A stretch of DNA of 52,234 nt from Streptomyces atratus. GTDB lineage: Bacteria; Actinomycetota; Actinomycetes; Streptomycetales; Streptomycetaceae. Position 1 is the stretch's first letter. Every line of letters starts with the position of its first letter. The stretch covers positions 1 to 52,234 of the forward strand of contig NZ_BMRN01000045.1 of assembly GCF_014648655.1 (NCBI RefSeq), read 5' to 3'. The notes beneath the pieces are model-generated. The model was not told the DNA's origin and ran no database searches. It saw only the letters and a program-made list of their open reading frames with translations. Both the position numbers and the translations under genes were made by a program. Positions 41,303 through 48,896 of this stretch are shown piece by piece.

Positions 41303-41338
41303 CACTCGTGGGCGCATCGAACATCAAGAGGAGTACGC

Positions 41339-41629
41339 GTGCCGCTCGACGCCGCTACGAAGAAGCAGATCATGTCCGAGTTCGCCCAGAAGGAGGGTGA
41401 CACCGGATCCCCCGAGGTCCAGGTCGCGATGCTCTCCCGCCGGATCTCGGACCTGACGGAGCACCTCAAGACGCACAAGCACGACCACCACTCCCGTCGT
41501 GGTCTGCTGATCCTGGTCGGCCAGCGTCGCCGCCTCCTTCAGTACCTGGCCAAGAAGGACATCCAGCGCTTCCGTGCGCTGGTCGACCGCCTCGGCATCC
41601 GCCGCGGTGCGGCCGGCGGCGCCAAGTAA
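41339..41629 (+). CDS. rpsO: 30S ribosomal protein S15
   Basis: 96 residues, a little longer than E. coli S15. It binds the 16S rRNA three-way junction early in 30S assembly. MPLDAATKKQIMSEFAQKEGDTGSPEVQ at the N-terminus, HLKTHKHDHHSRRGLLILVGQRRRLLQYL in the middle and RFRALVDRLGIRR at the end are all conserved S15 signatures, with the basic rRNA-binding face. GTG at 41339 with AGAGGAG 7 bases upstream. The frame is open further upstream but that would add leader sequence. The pair rpsO-pnp is a classic operon; a terminator and a processing region lie between them. Confidence 0.97.
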   Translation: MPLDAATKKQIMSEFAQKEGDTGSPEVQVAMLSRRISDLTEHLKTHKHDHHSRRGLLILVGQRRRLLQYLAKKDIQRFRALVDRLGIRRGAAGGAK

Positions 41630-41638
41630 TACGCCGTG

Positions 41639-41676
41639 AAGGGAGCGGTTCCCACGACTGAGGGGGCCGCTCCCTT
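41639..41676 (+). terminator. Terminator/processing hairpin after rpsO
   Basis: AAGGGAGCGG (41639-41648) pairs with CCGCTCCCTT (41667-41676) and five more pairs, two of them G-U, extend inward to an eight-base loop. A short T-rich run follows. The rpsO-pnp gap hairpin of S. coelicolor is a known RNase III target; this may be its equivalent. Confidence 0.75.
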
Positions 41677-41892
41677 TGTTGTACGTACAGTTGTGTGTAC
41701 GTATGCATGTACGGGATGTGGCGGGCCTGCCCGCACGACCGGAATGCCAAGCTGAGCCGAATCTCAGTAACCTGGTCGCAGAACGTCCCACAGACGAGCG
41801 AGAAGGAGACTCCCCGCCGCCGGTCCTCGGTAGTGGCCCCCGGACACAGCAACCCGGGTGCTTCGATCGAAGACCGGCCCGCCGATGGAGGG

Positions 41893-41937
41893 CTTCTCCG
41901 CAACCGTCCCCCGCCACACGGGCGTGGGGGCGAGAAG
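41893..41937 (+). promoter_or_regulatory. pnp leader hairpin
   Basis: CTTCTC (41893-41898) pairs with GAGAAG (41932-41937); inside, CCCCCGC (41908-41914) pairs with GCGTGGGGG minus two bases (41924-41930) using one G-U. It ends 13 bases before the pnp ribosome site GGAGAAA. PNPase leaders in other bacteria are RNase III targets used for autocontrol. Confidence 0.45.
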
Positions 41938-41962
41938 ACGATATGTATCGGAGAAAACGCTA

Positions 41963-44200
41963 GTGGAGAACGAGACCCACTACGCCGAGGCCGTTATCGA
42001 CAACGGAACCTTCGGCACCCGCACCATCCGCTTCGAGACGGGCCGCCTGGCCAAGCAGGCCGCCGGCTCCGCCGTTGCGTACCTGGACGACGACACCATG
42101 GTGCTGTCGGCCACCACGGCTTCCAAGAAGCCCAAGGACCAGCTCGACTTCTTCCCCCTCACGGTGGACGTCGAGGAGCGGCAGTACGCCGCGGGCAAGA
42201 TCCCCGGCTCCTTCTTCCGTCGTGAGGGCCGGCCCTCCGAGGACGCGATCCTCACCTGCCGCCTGATCGACCGCCCGCTGCGCCCCTCCTTCAAGAAGGG
42301 CCTGCGCAACGAGATCCAGATCGTCGAGACGATCATGGCGCTCAACCCCGACCACCTGTACGACGTGGTCGCGATCAACGCCGCCTCCTGCTCCACGCAG
42401 CTGGCCGGCCTGCCCTTCTCCGGCCCGGTCGGCGGCACCCGTGTCGCCCTGATCAAGGGCCAGTGGGTCGCCTTCCCGACGCACACCGAGCTCGAGGACG
42501 CCGTCTTCGACATGGTCGTCGCCGGTCGCGTCCTGGAGGACGGCGACGTCGCGATCATGATGGTCGAGGCCGAGGCCACCGAGAAGACCATCCAGCTCGT
42601 CAAGGACGGCGCCGAGGCCCCGACCGAAGAGGTCGTCGCCGCCGGTCTCGAGGCTGCGAAGCCCTTCATCAAGGTCCTCTGCAAGGCCCAGTCGGACCTC
42701 GCCGCCAAGGCTGCCAAGCCCACCGGCGACTTCCCGGTCTTCCTGGACTACCAGGACGACGTCTTCGAGGCCCTCGCCGCCGCCGTCACGTCCGAGCTGG
42801 CCCAGGCGCTCACCATCGCCGGCAAGCAGGACCGCGAGGCCGAGCTGGACCGCGTCAAGGAGATCGCCGCCGAGAAGCTTCTCCCGGCCTTCGAAGGCCG
42901 CGAGAAGGAGATCTCCGCCGCGTACCGTTCGCTGACCAAGAAGCTGGTCCGCGAGCGCGTCATCAAGGACAAGGTCCGTATCGACGGCCGTGGCGTCACG
43001 GACATCCGTACGCTCGCCGCCGAGGTCGAGGCCATCCCGCGCGTGCACGGCTCGGCGCTGTTCGAGCGTGGCGAGACCCAGATCCTGGGCGTCACCACCC
43101 TCAACATGCTCCGCATGGAGCAGCAGCTGGACACTCTCTCCCCGGTGACCCGCAAGCGCTACATGCACAACTACAACTTCCCGCCGTACTCCGTCGGTGA
43201 GACCGGCCGCGTGGGCTCGCCCAAGCGCCGCGAGATCGGCCACGGCGCGCTCGCCGAGCGCGCCATCGTGCCGGTGCTGCCGACGCGCGAGGAGTTCCCC
43301 TACGCGATCCGCCAGGTCTCCGAGGCGCTGGGCTCCAACGGCTCGACGTCCATGGGCTCGGTCTGCGCCTCCACCATGTCGCTGCTGAACGCCGGTGTGC
43401 CGCTCAAGGCCGCTGTCGCCGGTATCGCCATGGGCCTGATCTCCCAGGAGATCGACGGCAAGACCCACTACGTCGCCCTCACCGACATCCTCGGTGCGGA
43501 GGACGCCTTCGGCGACATGGACTTCAAGGTCGCCGGTACGAAGCAGTTCGTCACCGCGCTCCAGCTCGACACCAAGCTCGACGGCATCCCCGCCTCGGTC
43601 CTGGCCGCCGCGCTGAAGCAGGCCCGCGACGCCCGCCTCCACATCCTCGATGTGATGAACGAGGCCATCGACGTCCCGGACGAGATGTCCCCGAACGCCC
43701 CGCGGATCATCACCGTCAAGATCCCGGTGGACAAGATCGGTGAGGTCATCGGCCCCAAGGGCAAGATGATCAACCAGATCCAGGAGGACACCGGCGCCGA
43801 CATCACGATCGAGGACGACGGCACCATCTACATCGGTGCCGCCGACGGACCGGCCGCCGAGGCCGCCCGCGCCACGATCAACTCGATCGCCAACCCGACC
43901 ATGCCGGAGGTCGGCGAGCGCTACCTGGGTACGGTCGTCAAGACCACCACCTTCGGTGCGTTCGTGTCCCTCATGCCGGGCAAGGACGGCCTGCTGCACA
44001 TCTCGCAGATCCGCAAGCTCGCCGGTGGCAAGCGCGTGGAGAACGTCGAGGACGTGGTCGGCGTCGGATCCAAGGTCCAGGTCGAGATCGCCGAGATCGA
44101 CTCCCGGGGCAAGCTCTCCCTGATCCCCGTCATCGAGGGTGCTGAGTCCGATGGCGGCTCCGCCGAGGGGTCCGAGAAGAAGGACGACGCCGCCAAGTGA
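41963..44200 (+). CDS. pnp: Polynucleotide phosphorylase/guanosine pentaphosphate synthetase
   Basis: 745 residues. PNPase degrades RNA 3'-to-5' with phosphate, and in Streptomyces also adds heteropolymeric 3' tails. Order: first RNase PH domain (about 15-145, with DILTCRLIDRPLRP-type sequence), helical linker (about 150-320), second, catalytic RNase PH domain (about 325-560; GRGVTDIRTLAAEVEAIPRVHGSALFERGETQ and DILGAEDAFGDMDFKVAGT with the catalytic aspartates), KH domain (about 590-645, GEVIGPKGKMINQIQ) and S1 domain (about 655-725, GTVVKTTTFGAFVSLMPGKDGLLHISQI). GTG at 41963 gives MENETHYAEAVIDNGTFGTR, the known actinobacterial start. The last two bases of the protein gene overlap the M16 protease start. 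Confidence 0.97.
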   Translation: MENETHYAEAVIDNGTFGTRTIRFETGRLAKQAAGSAVAYLDDDTMVLSATTASKKPKDQLDFFPLTVDVEERQYAAGKIPGSFFRREGRPSEDAILTCRLIDRPLRPSFKKGLRNEIQIVETIMALNPDHLYDVVAINAASCSTQLAGLPFSGPVGGTRVALIKGQWVAFPTHTELEDAVFDMVVAGRVLEDGDVAIMMVEAEATEKTIQLVKDGAEAPTEEVVAAGLEAAKPFIKVLCKAQSDLAAKAAKPTGDFPVFLDYQDDVFEALAAAVTSELAQALTIAGKQDREAELDRVKEIAAEKLLPAFEGREKEISAAYRSLTKKLVRERVIKDKVRIDGRGVTDIRTLAAEVEAIPRVHGSALFERGETQILGVTTLNMLRMEQQLDTLSPVTRKRYMHNYNFPPYSVGETGRVGSPKRREIGHGALAERAIVPVLPTREEFPYAIRQVSEALGSNGSTSMGSVCASTMSLLNAGVPLKAAVAGIAMGLISQEIDGKTHYVALTDILGAEDAFGDMDFKVAGTKQFVTALQLDTKLDGIPASVLAAALKQARDARLHILDVMNEAIDVPDEMSPNAPRIITVKIPVDKIGEVIGPKGKMINQIQEDTGADITIEDDGTIYIGAADGPAAEAARATINSIANPTMPEVGERYLGTVVKTTTFGAFVSLMPGKDGLLHISQIRKLAGGKRVENVEDVVGVGSKVQVEIAEIDSRGKLSLIPVIEGAESDGGSAEGSEKKDDAAK

Positions 44201-45576
44201 CGTCCCGTAGTTCCGTGACGACGGCCCGCGCCTCCTCGAAGGCGCGGGCCGTCGCCCGTACCCAAACGCTTCTCAAGGGCACCAACGGCATCGGTACGGT
44301 CCGCCGCACCGTCCTTCCCGGCGGTCTCCGGGTCGTCACCGAGACGCTGCCCTCCGTCCGCTCCGCCACCTTCGGGATCTGGGCCAACGTCGGATCACGC
44401 GACGAGACCCCCACCCTGAACGGTGCGACGCACTACCTCGAACACCTCCTCTTCAAGGGCACCGCCAAGCGCAGTGCCCTCGACATCTCAGCCGCCATCG
44501 ACGCGGTCGGCGGCGAGATGAACGCCTTCACGGCGAAGGAGTACACCTGCTACTACGCGCGGGTTCTCGACACCGACCTGCCACTGGCCATCGACGTCGT
44601 CTGCGACATGCTGACCGGCTCGCTGATCACCGCCGAGGACGTCGACGCCGAGCGCGGCGTCATCCTCGAAGAGATCGCGATGACCGAGGACGACCCGGGC
44701 GACTGCGTGCACGACCTGTTCGCGCACACGCTGCTCGGCGACACCCCCCTCGGCCGCCCGGTCCTCGGCACCGTCGACACCATCAACGCGCTCGACCGCG
44801 GCCGGATCGCCCGCTTCTACAAGAAGCACTACGACCCCACGCACCTGGTCGTCGCCGCCGCCGGCAACATCGACCACGCCACGGTCGTACGCCAGGTCCG
44901 CAAGGCCTTCGAGCGCGCGGGCGCCCTGTCCCGCACCGAAGCCGTCCCGGTCGCCCCGCGCCAGGGCTCCCGCACTCTGCGCACCGCGGGCCGCGTCGAG
45001 CTGCTGAACCGCAGGACCGAGCAGGCCCATGTCGTTCTCGGCGTGCCCGGCCTGGCCCGCACCGACGACCGTCGCTGGGCGCTCGGCGTACTCAACACCG
45101 CCCTCGGCGGCGGCATGAGCTCACGCCTCTTCCAGGAGGTACGGGAGAAGCGCGGCCTCGCCTACAGCGTCTACTCGTACACCTCGGGCTTCGCCGACTG
45201 CGGACTCTTCGGCGTGTACGCGGGCTGTCGGCCCAGCCAGGTCCACGACGTCCTCAAGATCTGCCGGGACGAACTCGACCGGGTGGCGTCCGAAGGGCTG
45301 AGCGACGAGGAGATCGGCCGCGCCATCGGGCAGCTCTCCGGCTCCACGGTCCTCGGCCTGGAGGACACCGGCGCGCTGATGAACCGTATCGGCAAGAGCG
45401 AACTGTGCTGGGGCGACCAGATGTCGGTCGACGACATGCTGGCCCGGATAGCGCAGGTCACCCCCGATGACGTCCGCGCGGTGGCGGGCGAGGTCCTCGG
45501 ACACCGCCCCTCGCTCTCCGTCATCGGCCCGCTCAAGGACAAGCAGGCCGACCGCCTCGACGAAGCGGTCTCCTAA
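44197..45576 (+). CDS. M16 family metalloprotease (PepR-like)
   Basis: 459 residues. The inverted zinc motif HYLEH (His79, Glu82, His83) and the distant ligand Glu159 (ERGVILEEIAM) are intact, so this is the active-type half of the M16 (pitrilysin/processing peptidase) family. Further signatures are VGSRDETPTLNGATHYLEHLLFKGT and GGGMSSRLFQEVREKRGLAYSVYSY in the second domain, the latter with the Arg/Tyr pair that contacts substrate. No signal peptide. The GTG at 44197 overlaps the pnp stop (GTGA), and the position after pnp is shared with mycobacterial pepR. A terminator-like hairpin lies inside the first codons (44220-44253), so part of the transcripts may stop there. dapB follows 24 bases after the stop. 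Confidence 0.92.
   Translation: MTSRSSVTTARASSKARAVARTQTLLKGTNGIGTVRRTVLPGGLRVVTETLPSVRSATFGIWANVGSRDETPTLNGATHYLEHLLFKGTAKRSALDISAAIDAVGGEMNAFTAKEYTCYYARVLDTDLPLAIDVVCDMLTGSLITAEDVDAERGVILEEIAMTEDDPGDCVHDLFAHTLLGDTPLGRPVLGTVDTINALDRGRIARFYKKHYDPTHLVVAAAGNIDHATVVRQVRKAFERAGALSRTEAVPVAPRQGSRTLRTAGRVELLNRRTEQAHVVLGVPGLARTDDRRWALGVLNTALGGGMSSRLFQEVREKRGLAYSVYSYTSGFADCGLFGVYAGCRPSQVHDVLKICRDELDRVASEGLSDEEIGRAIGQLSGSTVLGLEDTGALMNRIGKSELCWGDQMSVDDMLARIAQVTPDDVRAVAGEVLGHRPSLSVIGPLKDKQADRLDEAVS
44220..44253 (+). terminator. Terminator-like hairpin inside the 5' end of the M16 gene
   Basis: Perfect 13-bp stem (44220-44232 with 44241-44253), eight-base loop, 20 bases past the pnp stop yet inside the next reading frame (codons 8-19). 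Confidence 0.6.
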
Positions 45577-45600
45577 CCCCACCCGTAAGGAAGCAGAGCA

Positions 45601-46353
45601 ATGAGCAAGCTGCGCGTGGCCGTTCTCGGCGCCAAGGGCCGTATCGGATCCGAAGCGGTACGAGCCGTCGAGGCCGCCGACGACATGGAGCTGGTGGCCG
45701 CCCTGGGGCGTGGCGACAAGCTGGAGACCCTCGCGGAATCCGGCGTCCAGGTCGTCGTCGAGCTCACCACCCCCGCGTCGGTGATGGGCAACCTCGACTT
45801 CTGTATCCGGCACGGCATCCACGCCGTCGTCGGTACGACGGGCTGGTCCGACGAACGGCTCGCGCAGCTGAACACCTGGCTCTCCGGCTCCCCGGGGACC
45901 GGTGTGCTCATCGCGCCGAACTTCTCCATCGGCGCCGTCCTCACCATGAAGTTCGCGGAGCAGGCCGCCCGCTACTTCGAGTCCGTCGAGGTCGTCGAAC
46001 TGCACCACCCCAACAAGGCCGACGCCCCCTCGGGCACCGCCACCCGCACTGCCCAGCTGATCGCAGAGGCCCGGAGGAAGGCCGGCTGCGCCCCGCAGCC
46101 GGACGCCACCGTCACAGCCCTGGACGGCGCCCGCGGCGCGGACGTGGACGGAGTCCCGGTCCACGCGATCCGACTCCGAGGTCTCCTGGCCCACCAGGAA
46201 GTGCTGCTCGGCGGCGAGGGCGAGACGCTCACCATCCGCCACGACTCCCTGCACCACAGCAGCTTCATGCCGGGCATCCTGCTCGGCACACGCCGCGTGG
46301 TGACCACTCCCGGCCTCACGTTCGGCCTGGAACACTTCCTCGACCTGAACTGA
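45601..46353 (+). CDS. dapB: 4-hydroxy-tetrahydrodipicolinate reductase
   Basis: 250 residues. DapB reduces the DapA product with NAD(P)H in the diaminopimelate/lysine pathway that also feeds peptidoglycan. The dinucleotide loop GAKGRIG (10-16), the catalytic segment ELHHPNKADAPSGTA with His135, His136 and Lys139, and the substrate loop SGT (144-146) are present. LRGLLAHQEVLLGGEGETLTIRHDS and the ending GLEHFLDLN are typical. The middle Cys-containing segment RRKAGCAPQPDATV is the short actinobacterial variant. ATG at 45601 with AAGGAAG 9 bases upstream, 24 bases after the protease. The partner gene dapA lies 2.5 kb downstream, separated by thyX and two minus-strand genes. Confidence 0.96.
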   Translation: MSKLRVAVLGAKGRIGSEAVRAVEAADDMELVAALGRGDKLETLAESGVQVVVELTTPASVMGNLDFCIRHGIHAVVGTTGWSDERLAQLNTWLSGSPGTGVLIAPNFSIGAVLTMKFAEQAARYFESVEVVELHHPNKADAPSGTATRTAQLIAEARRKAGCAPQPDATVTALDGARGADVDGVPVHAIRLRGLLAHQEVLLGGEGETLTIRHDSLHHSSFMPGILLGTRRVVTTPGLTFGLEHFLDLN

Positions 46354-46365
46354 CTGAGCCCTGCC

Positions 46366-46824
46366 ATGCGCGCAAAGATCACTTACTTCGTCACCGCTGC
46401 CGTCCTGGTCTTCTACTTCGCCCTGGTCGGCAGCCGTGGCGTCCTGCTCATCCAGCACGGCACCCTGCTGACGGTCACCTTCGGGGTCGCGGTGCTGATC
46501 CTGCCGGTGATCGGTATCTGGTTCCTCTGGAAGAACACCCAGTTCGTGGCGCGGGCCAACGCGCTGGCCGCCGAACTGGACGCGGAGGGCGGCCTGCCGG
46601 TCGACGAGCTGGTCCGGACCCCGTCCGGCCGCATCGACCGCGCCTCGGCCGACGCCGTGTTCGCACGCCGCCGCGAGGAGACCGAGGACTCGCCGGACGA
46701 CTGGCGCTGCTGGTTCCGCCTGGCCGTCGCCTACCAGGACGCCAGGGACACCCCCCGCGCCCGAAAGGCCATGCAGCGCGCCATCGCCCTGCATACGAAG
46801 CCCACCCAGCCCAGCACGCCCTGA
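46366..46824 (+). CDS. Small membrane protein with TPR-like C-terminus
   Basis: 152 residues. Two membrane helices at about 6-22 (FVTAAVLVFYFALVG) and 33-54 (LLTVTFGVAVLILPVIGIWFLW) place both ends on the same side, probably the cytoplasm. The C-terminal half is soluble: a Glu/Ala-rich helix followed by DWRCWFRLAVAYQDARDTPRARKAMQRAIAL, which looks like one tetratricopeptide-type helical hairpin. No named family recognised. It begins 12 bases after dapB, so it is probably co-transcribed with it; a hairpin after a repeat element ends the unit. Confidence 0.75.
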   Translation: MRAKITYFVTAAVLVFYFALVGSRGVLLIQHGTLLTVTFGVAVLILPVIGIWFLWKNTQFVARANALAAELDAEGGLPVDELVRTPSGRIDRASADAVFARRREETEDSPDDWRCWFRLAVAYQDARDTPRARKAMQRAIALHTKPTQPSTP

Positions 46825-46878
46825 CCCGGGCCGACGGGCTGTCCGACCGAATCATCGAGCCCGTCCGGCCGGATCAGG

Positions 46879-46898
46879 CCTGTCCGGCGCTTGAGGAC
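46879..46898. repeat. Intergenic repeat element
   Basis: CCTGTCCGGCGCTTGAGGAC. Similar short elements are common near gene ends in Streptomyces as far as I recall; related copies in this window are at 19451-19465, 19485-19499 (inverse) and 41106-41125. Confidence 0.55.
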
Positions 46899-46902
46899 AA
46901 AA

Positions 46903-46928
46903 CGGCCACCGGGCGGCCCCGGTGGCCG
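46903..46928. terminator. Bidirectional terminator
   Basis: Perfect 11-bp stem (46903-46913 with 46918-46928) and a four-base loop, between the convergent genes ending at 46824 and 46935. Confidence 0.8.
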
Positions 46929-46934
46929 GACGTC

Positions 46935-47486
46935 TCAGCCCCGCCGATACTCGTCCCCCCACGCCTCGACCGTGTCGGCCGCACGGTCGAACGCCTCACC
47001 CCGCGCCAGAAAATCCGCACTGCTGTCGGTGAGCAGGGGCGGCATCGACTCGCCTCCTTGGCGTACGACGATCAACGCCTGCCCCTGCACCGTGCGCGGA
47101 AACCCGAGCCACTTCACCGGCTGCTGCACCGTACGGACGCCCGCGACGCGGTTCCACGGCACGGTCGTCGTCGTGAAGAAGCCGACCCGGCGCACGCCGT
47201 GACGGCTCACCCAGGCGCCGACCCGCAGCAGCCGCAGGGCGCAGCCGATGACCACGACGGCGAGCGCCAGACATGCGGCGGCACCCGGCACCGCCCCGGC
47301 GAACAGGATGACCATCCCCGCGAGCAGGATGAACGACGAGAGCAGCAGCAGGGAGGCCGCAGCCGCGACCCGCCAGGGTCCTGGGCGGTACGGACGCCGC
47401 CAGCTGTCGTGGTCGTCGAACGGCAGCGCGATGTCCTCAGCGCTCGCGTCAAACGCGCGTTCGGCCGTCAGAAAGGGCAGGGGCAC
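46935..47486 (-). CDS. PH domain-like membrane protein
   Basis: 183 residues. An acidic N-terminal segment (about 1-30) is followed by two membrane helices (about 38-62, VAAAASLLLLSSFILLAGMVILF, and 66-88). After a basic loop, WVSRHGVRRVGFFTTTTVPWNRVAGVRTVQQPVKWLGFPRTVQGQALIVV has the look of a bacterial PH domain on the cytoplasmic face, with the W-N-R-V-A-G-V segment typical of such domains. Its ligand is unknown. GTG at 47486 with AAGGATC upstream. The small membrane protein gene lies 94 bases upstream on the same strand, so the two may share a transcript. Confidence 0.75.
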   Translation of the reverse strand: MPLPFLTAERAFDASAEDIALPFDDHDSWRRPYRPGPWRVAAAASLLLLSSFILLAGMVILFAGAVPGAAACLALAVVVIGCALRLLRVGAWVSRHGVRRVGFFTTTTVPWNRVAGVRTVQQPVKWLGFPRTVQGQALIVVRQGGESMPPLLTDSSADFLARGEAFDRAADTVEAWGDEYRRG

Positions 47487-47580
47487 GACTGATCCTTACT
47501 CACAAGCACGCTCGATTGCTGTGCCCGGTGAGGCTACCGAGGAGGCCGCCGACCAGACCACCCCAGGGGGCCCGTAGGAG

Positions 47581-47820
47581 TCAGCGCCCGTGGGCAGCCT
47601 CGGTCTGCTGGGTCTGCGACGGCCCCTGGGCGGTGCTCAGGGCGGGCAGGCCGAGGATCAGCGACCCGATGAGACCTGCTACGACCGTCAGCCCGACAAG
47701 GGAACGGCCGGCCAGCTGGGAGACGGTGGTGCGCTCCCGCGGGGGCGGGGTGACGTTACTGCGGAATCGGTCGGCCTCGGCCACGAACGAGAACGGGACG
47801 GATTCACGCCGGCGGAACAT
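47581..47820 (-). CDS. Small single-pass membrane protein, hypothetical
   Basis: 79 residues from ATG at 47820, chosen because AAGGAGAG lies 9 bases upstream; the longer open frame upstream crosses thyX and is a shadow. An Arg-rich cytoplasmic N-terminus (MFRRRESVPFSFVAEADRFRS) and a Thr/Pro/Arg segment precede one hydrophobic helix (about 43-63, LVGLTVVAGLIGSLILGLPAL); a Gln/Thr/Ser tail follows. By the positive-inside rule the N-terminus is inside. No family recognised. It is divergent from thyX. Confidence 0.6.
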   Translation of the reverse strand: MFRRRESVPFSFVAEADRFRSNVTPPPRERTTVSQLAGRSLVGLTVVAGLIGSLILGLPALSTAQGPSQTQQTEAAHGR

Positions 47821-48006
47821 GAGGAAGCTCTCCTTGAACTCTGTTACGGATGCTGCTAAAGAGTCAGACGTACGGCAGACCCGTTCGGTGCCCCGAATCG
47901 CCGAATTCGTCGAAGAAATCCCTGCACGACCCTTCCGGCCCTCGTTGTCAGTGGCGGCCCGTAGAGTGGGCGCCGCCCGAGCGACGCAATTGGAAGGACC
48001 CCGCCG
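47821..48006. promoter_or_regulatory. Divergent region upstream of thyX
   Basis: TAGAGT (47962-47967) is a possible thyX -10 giving a leader of about 33 bases; GGAAGGA precedes the thyX GTG. The half near the small membrane gene is AT-richer (around 47840-47870) and should hold its promoter, but no clear boxes are seen. Confidence 0.4.
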
Positions 48007-48744
48007 GTGACCGAGACCCCCGAGCCCGCAAAGCCCAGCTTCCGCAGTGACGTCACCGTTGACCTGGTGAAACACTCCGCAGGCGACTCCGACGTCCTGT
48101 TCGCGGCCCGTGTCTCCACGGCCGGTGAGCAGTCCCTGGAGGAGGTCACCAAGGACCCTGAGCGCTCCAAGGGGCTCATCAACTTCCTGATGCGTGACCG
48201 GCACGGCAGCCCGTTCGAGCACAACTCGATGACCTTCTTCATCAGCGCCCCGATCTTCGTGTTCCGCGAGTTCATGCGTCACCGCGTCGGCTGGTCGTAC
48301 AACGAGGAATCGGGCCGCTACAGGGAGCTGGAACCGGTCTTCTACGTTCCGGGGGAATCCCGCAAGCTCGTCCAGCAGGGCCGCCCCGGCAAGTACGAAT
48401 TCGTCGAGGGCACCCAGGCCCAGCAGGAGCTCACCGGCCGCATCATGGAAGACTCCTACCGCCAGGCGTACGAGGCGTACCAGGAGATGCTCGCCGCAGG
48501 AGTGGCCCGTGAGGTCGCCCGCGCGGTACTCCCCGTCGGCCTGTTCTCCTCGATGTACGCCACATGCAATGCCCGCTCGCTGATGCACTTCCTCGGCCTG
48601 CGCACCCAGCACGAGCTGGCGAAGGTGCCGTCCTTCCCGCAGCGGGAAATCGAAATGGTCGGCCAGCAGATGGAGGAGCACTGGGCCCGGCTCATGCCGC
48701 TCACCCATGCAGCCTTCAACAAGAACGGACGCGTAGCCCCGTAA
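48007..48744 (+). CDS. thyX: FAD-dependent thymidylate synthase ThyX
   Basis: 245 residues. ThyX methylates dUMP to dTMP using methylene-tetrahydrofolate and FAD, as a tetramer. The ThyX motif RHRVGWSYNEESGRY (91-105) fits RHRx(7-8)S-type consensus, with the flavin- and dUMP-binding Arg, His and Ser; HGSPFEHNSMTFFI (66-79) and LPVGLFSSMYATCNARSLMHFLGLR (about 176-200) follow as expected. GTG at 48007, ribosome site GGAAGGA 8 bases upstream. The order dapB...thyX-dapA-rnj is an old actinobacterial cluster also seen in mycobacteria. A terminator follows before the leaderless dapA promoter. Confidence 0.96.
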   Translation: MTETPEPAKPSFRSDVTVDLVKHSAGDSDVLFAARVSTAGEQSLEEVTKDPERSKGLINFLMRDRHGSPFEHNSMTFFISAPIFVFREFMRHRVGWSYNEESGRYRELEPVFYVPGESRKLVQQGRPGKYEFVEGTQAQQELTGRIMEDSYRQAYEAYQEMLAAGVAREVARAVLPVGLFSSMYATCNARSLMHFLGLRTQHELAKVPSFPQREIEMVGQQMEEHWARLMPLTHAAFNKNGRVAP

Positions 48745-48797
48745 GCGGTGTCCGTATTGCGGCGTTTCGTGAAGTTCATCTAGGCTGATCAAACGGA

Positions 48798-48835
48798 CCC
48801 GGCACTGCTTGAACCCCCGAGCAGGCAGTGCCGGG
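48798..48835 (+). terminator. Terminator after thyX
   Basis: Perfect 11-bp stem (48798-48808 with 48825-48835) and a 16-base loop, 53 bases past the stop. Confidence 0.75.
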
Positions 48836-48883
48836 CTCCTACTGGGTGTCCCCCCGAGGGGGCATTGGGCGCTGAGCAACGAG

Positions 48884-48889
48884 TAGCGT
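48884..48889 (+). promoter_or_regulatory. dapA -10 box, leaderless
   Basis: TAGCGT ends seven bases before ATG 48897, putting the transcription start on the A of the start codon. This decides the start over the in-frame GTG at 48888, which lies inside the -10 box. Confidence 0.6.
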
Positions 48890-48896
48890 GTTACCC

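Larger units (their letters stand above)
41630..41962 (+). promoter_or_regulatory. rpsO-pnp intergenic region (333 bases)
   Basis: In order: the rpsO terminator hairpin; a strictly alternating purine-pyrimidine tract at 41692-41713; TAACCT at 41768-41773, a possible pnp -10; and a large hairpin before the pnp ribosome site. No gene is supported. Confidence 0.6.

Noticed and set aside
41960..43999. A 679-codon frame opposite pnp
   Set aside because: Antisense shadow of a highly conserved gene.
48836..48896. Lysine riboswitch before dapA
   Set aside because: The -10 box is seven bases from the ATG, leaving no room for a leader.
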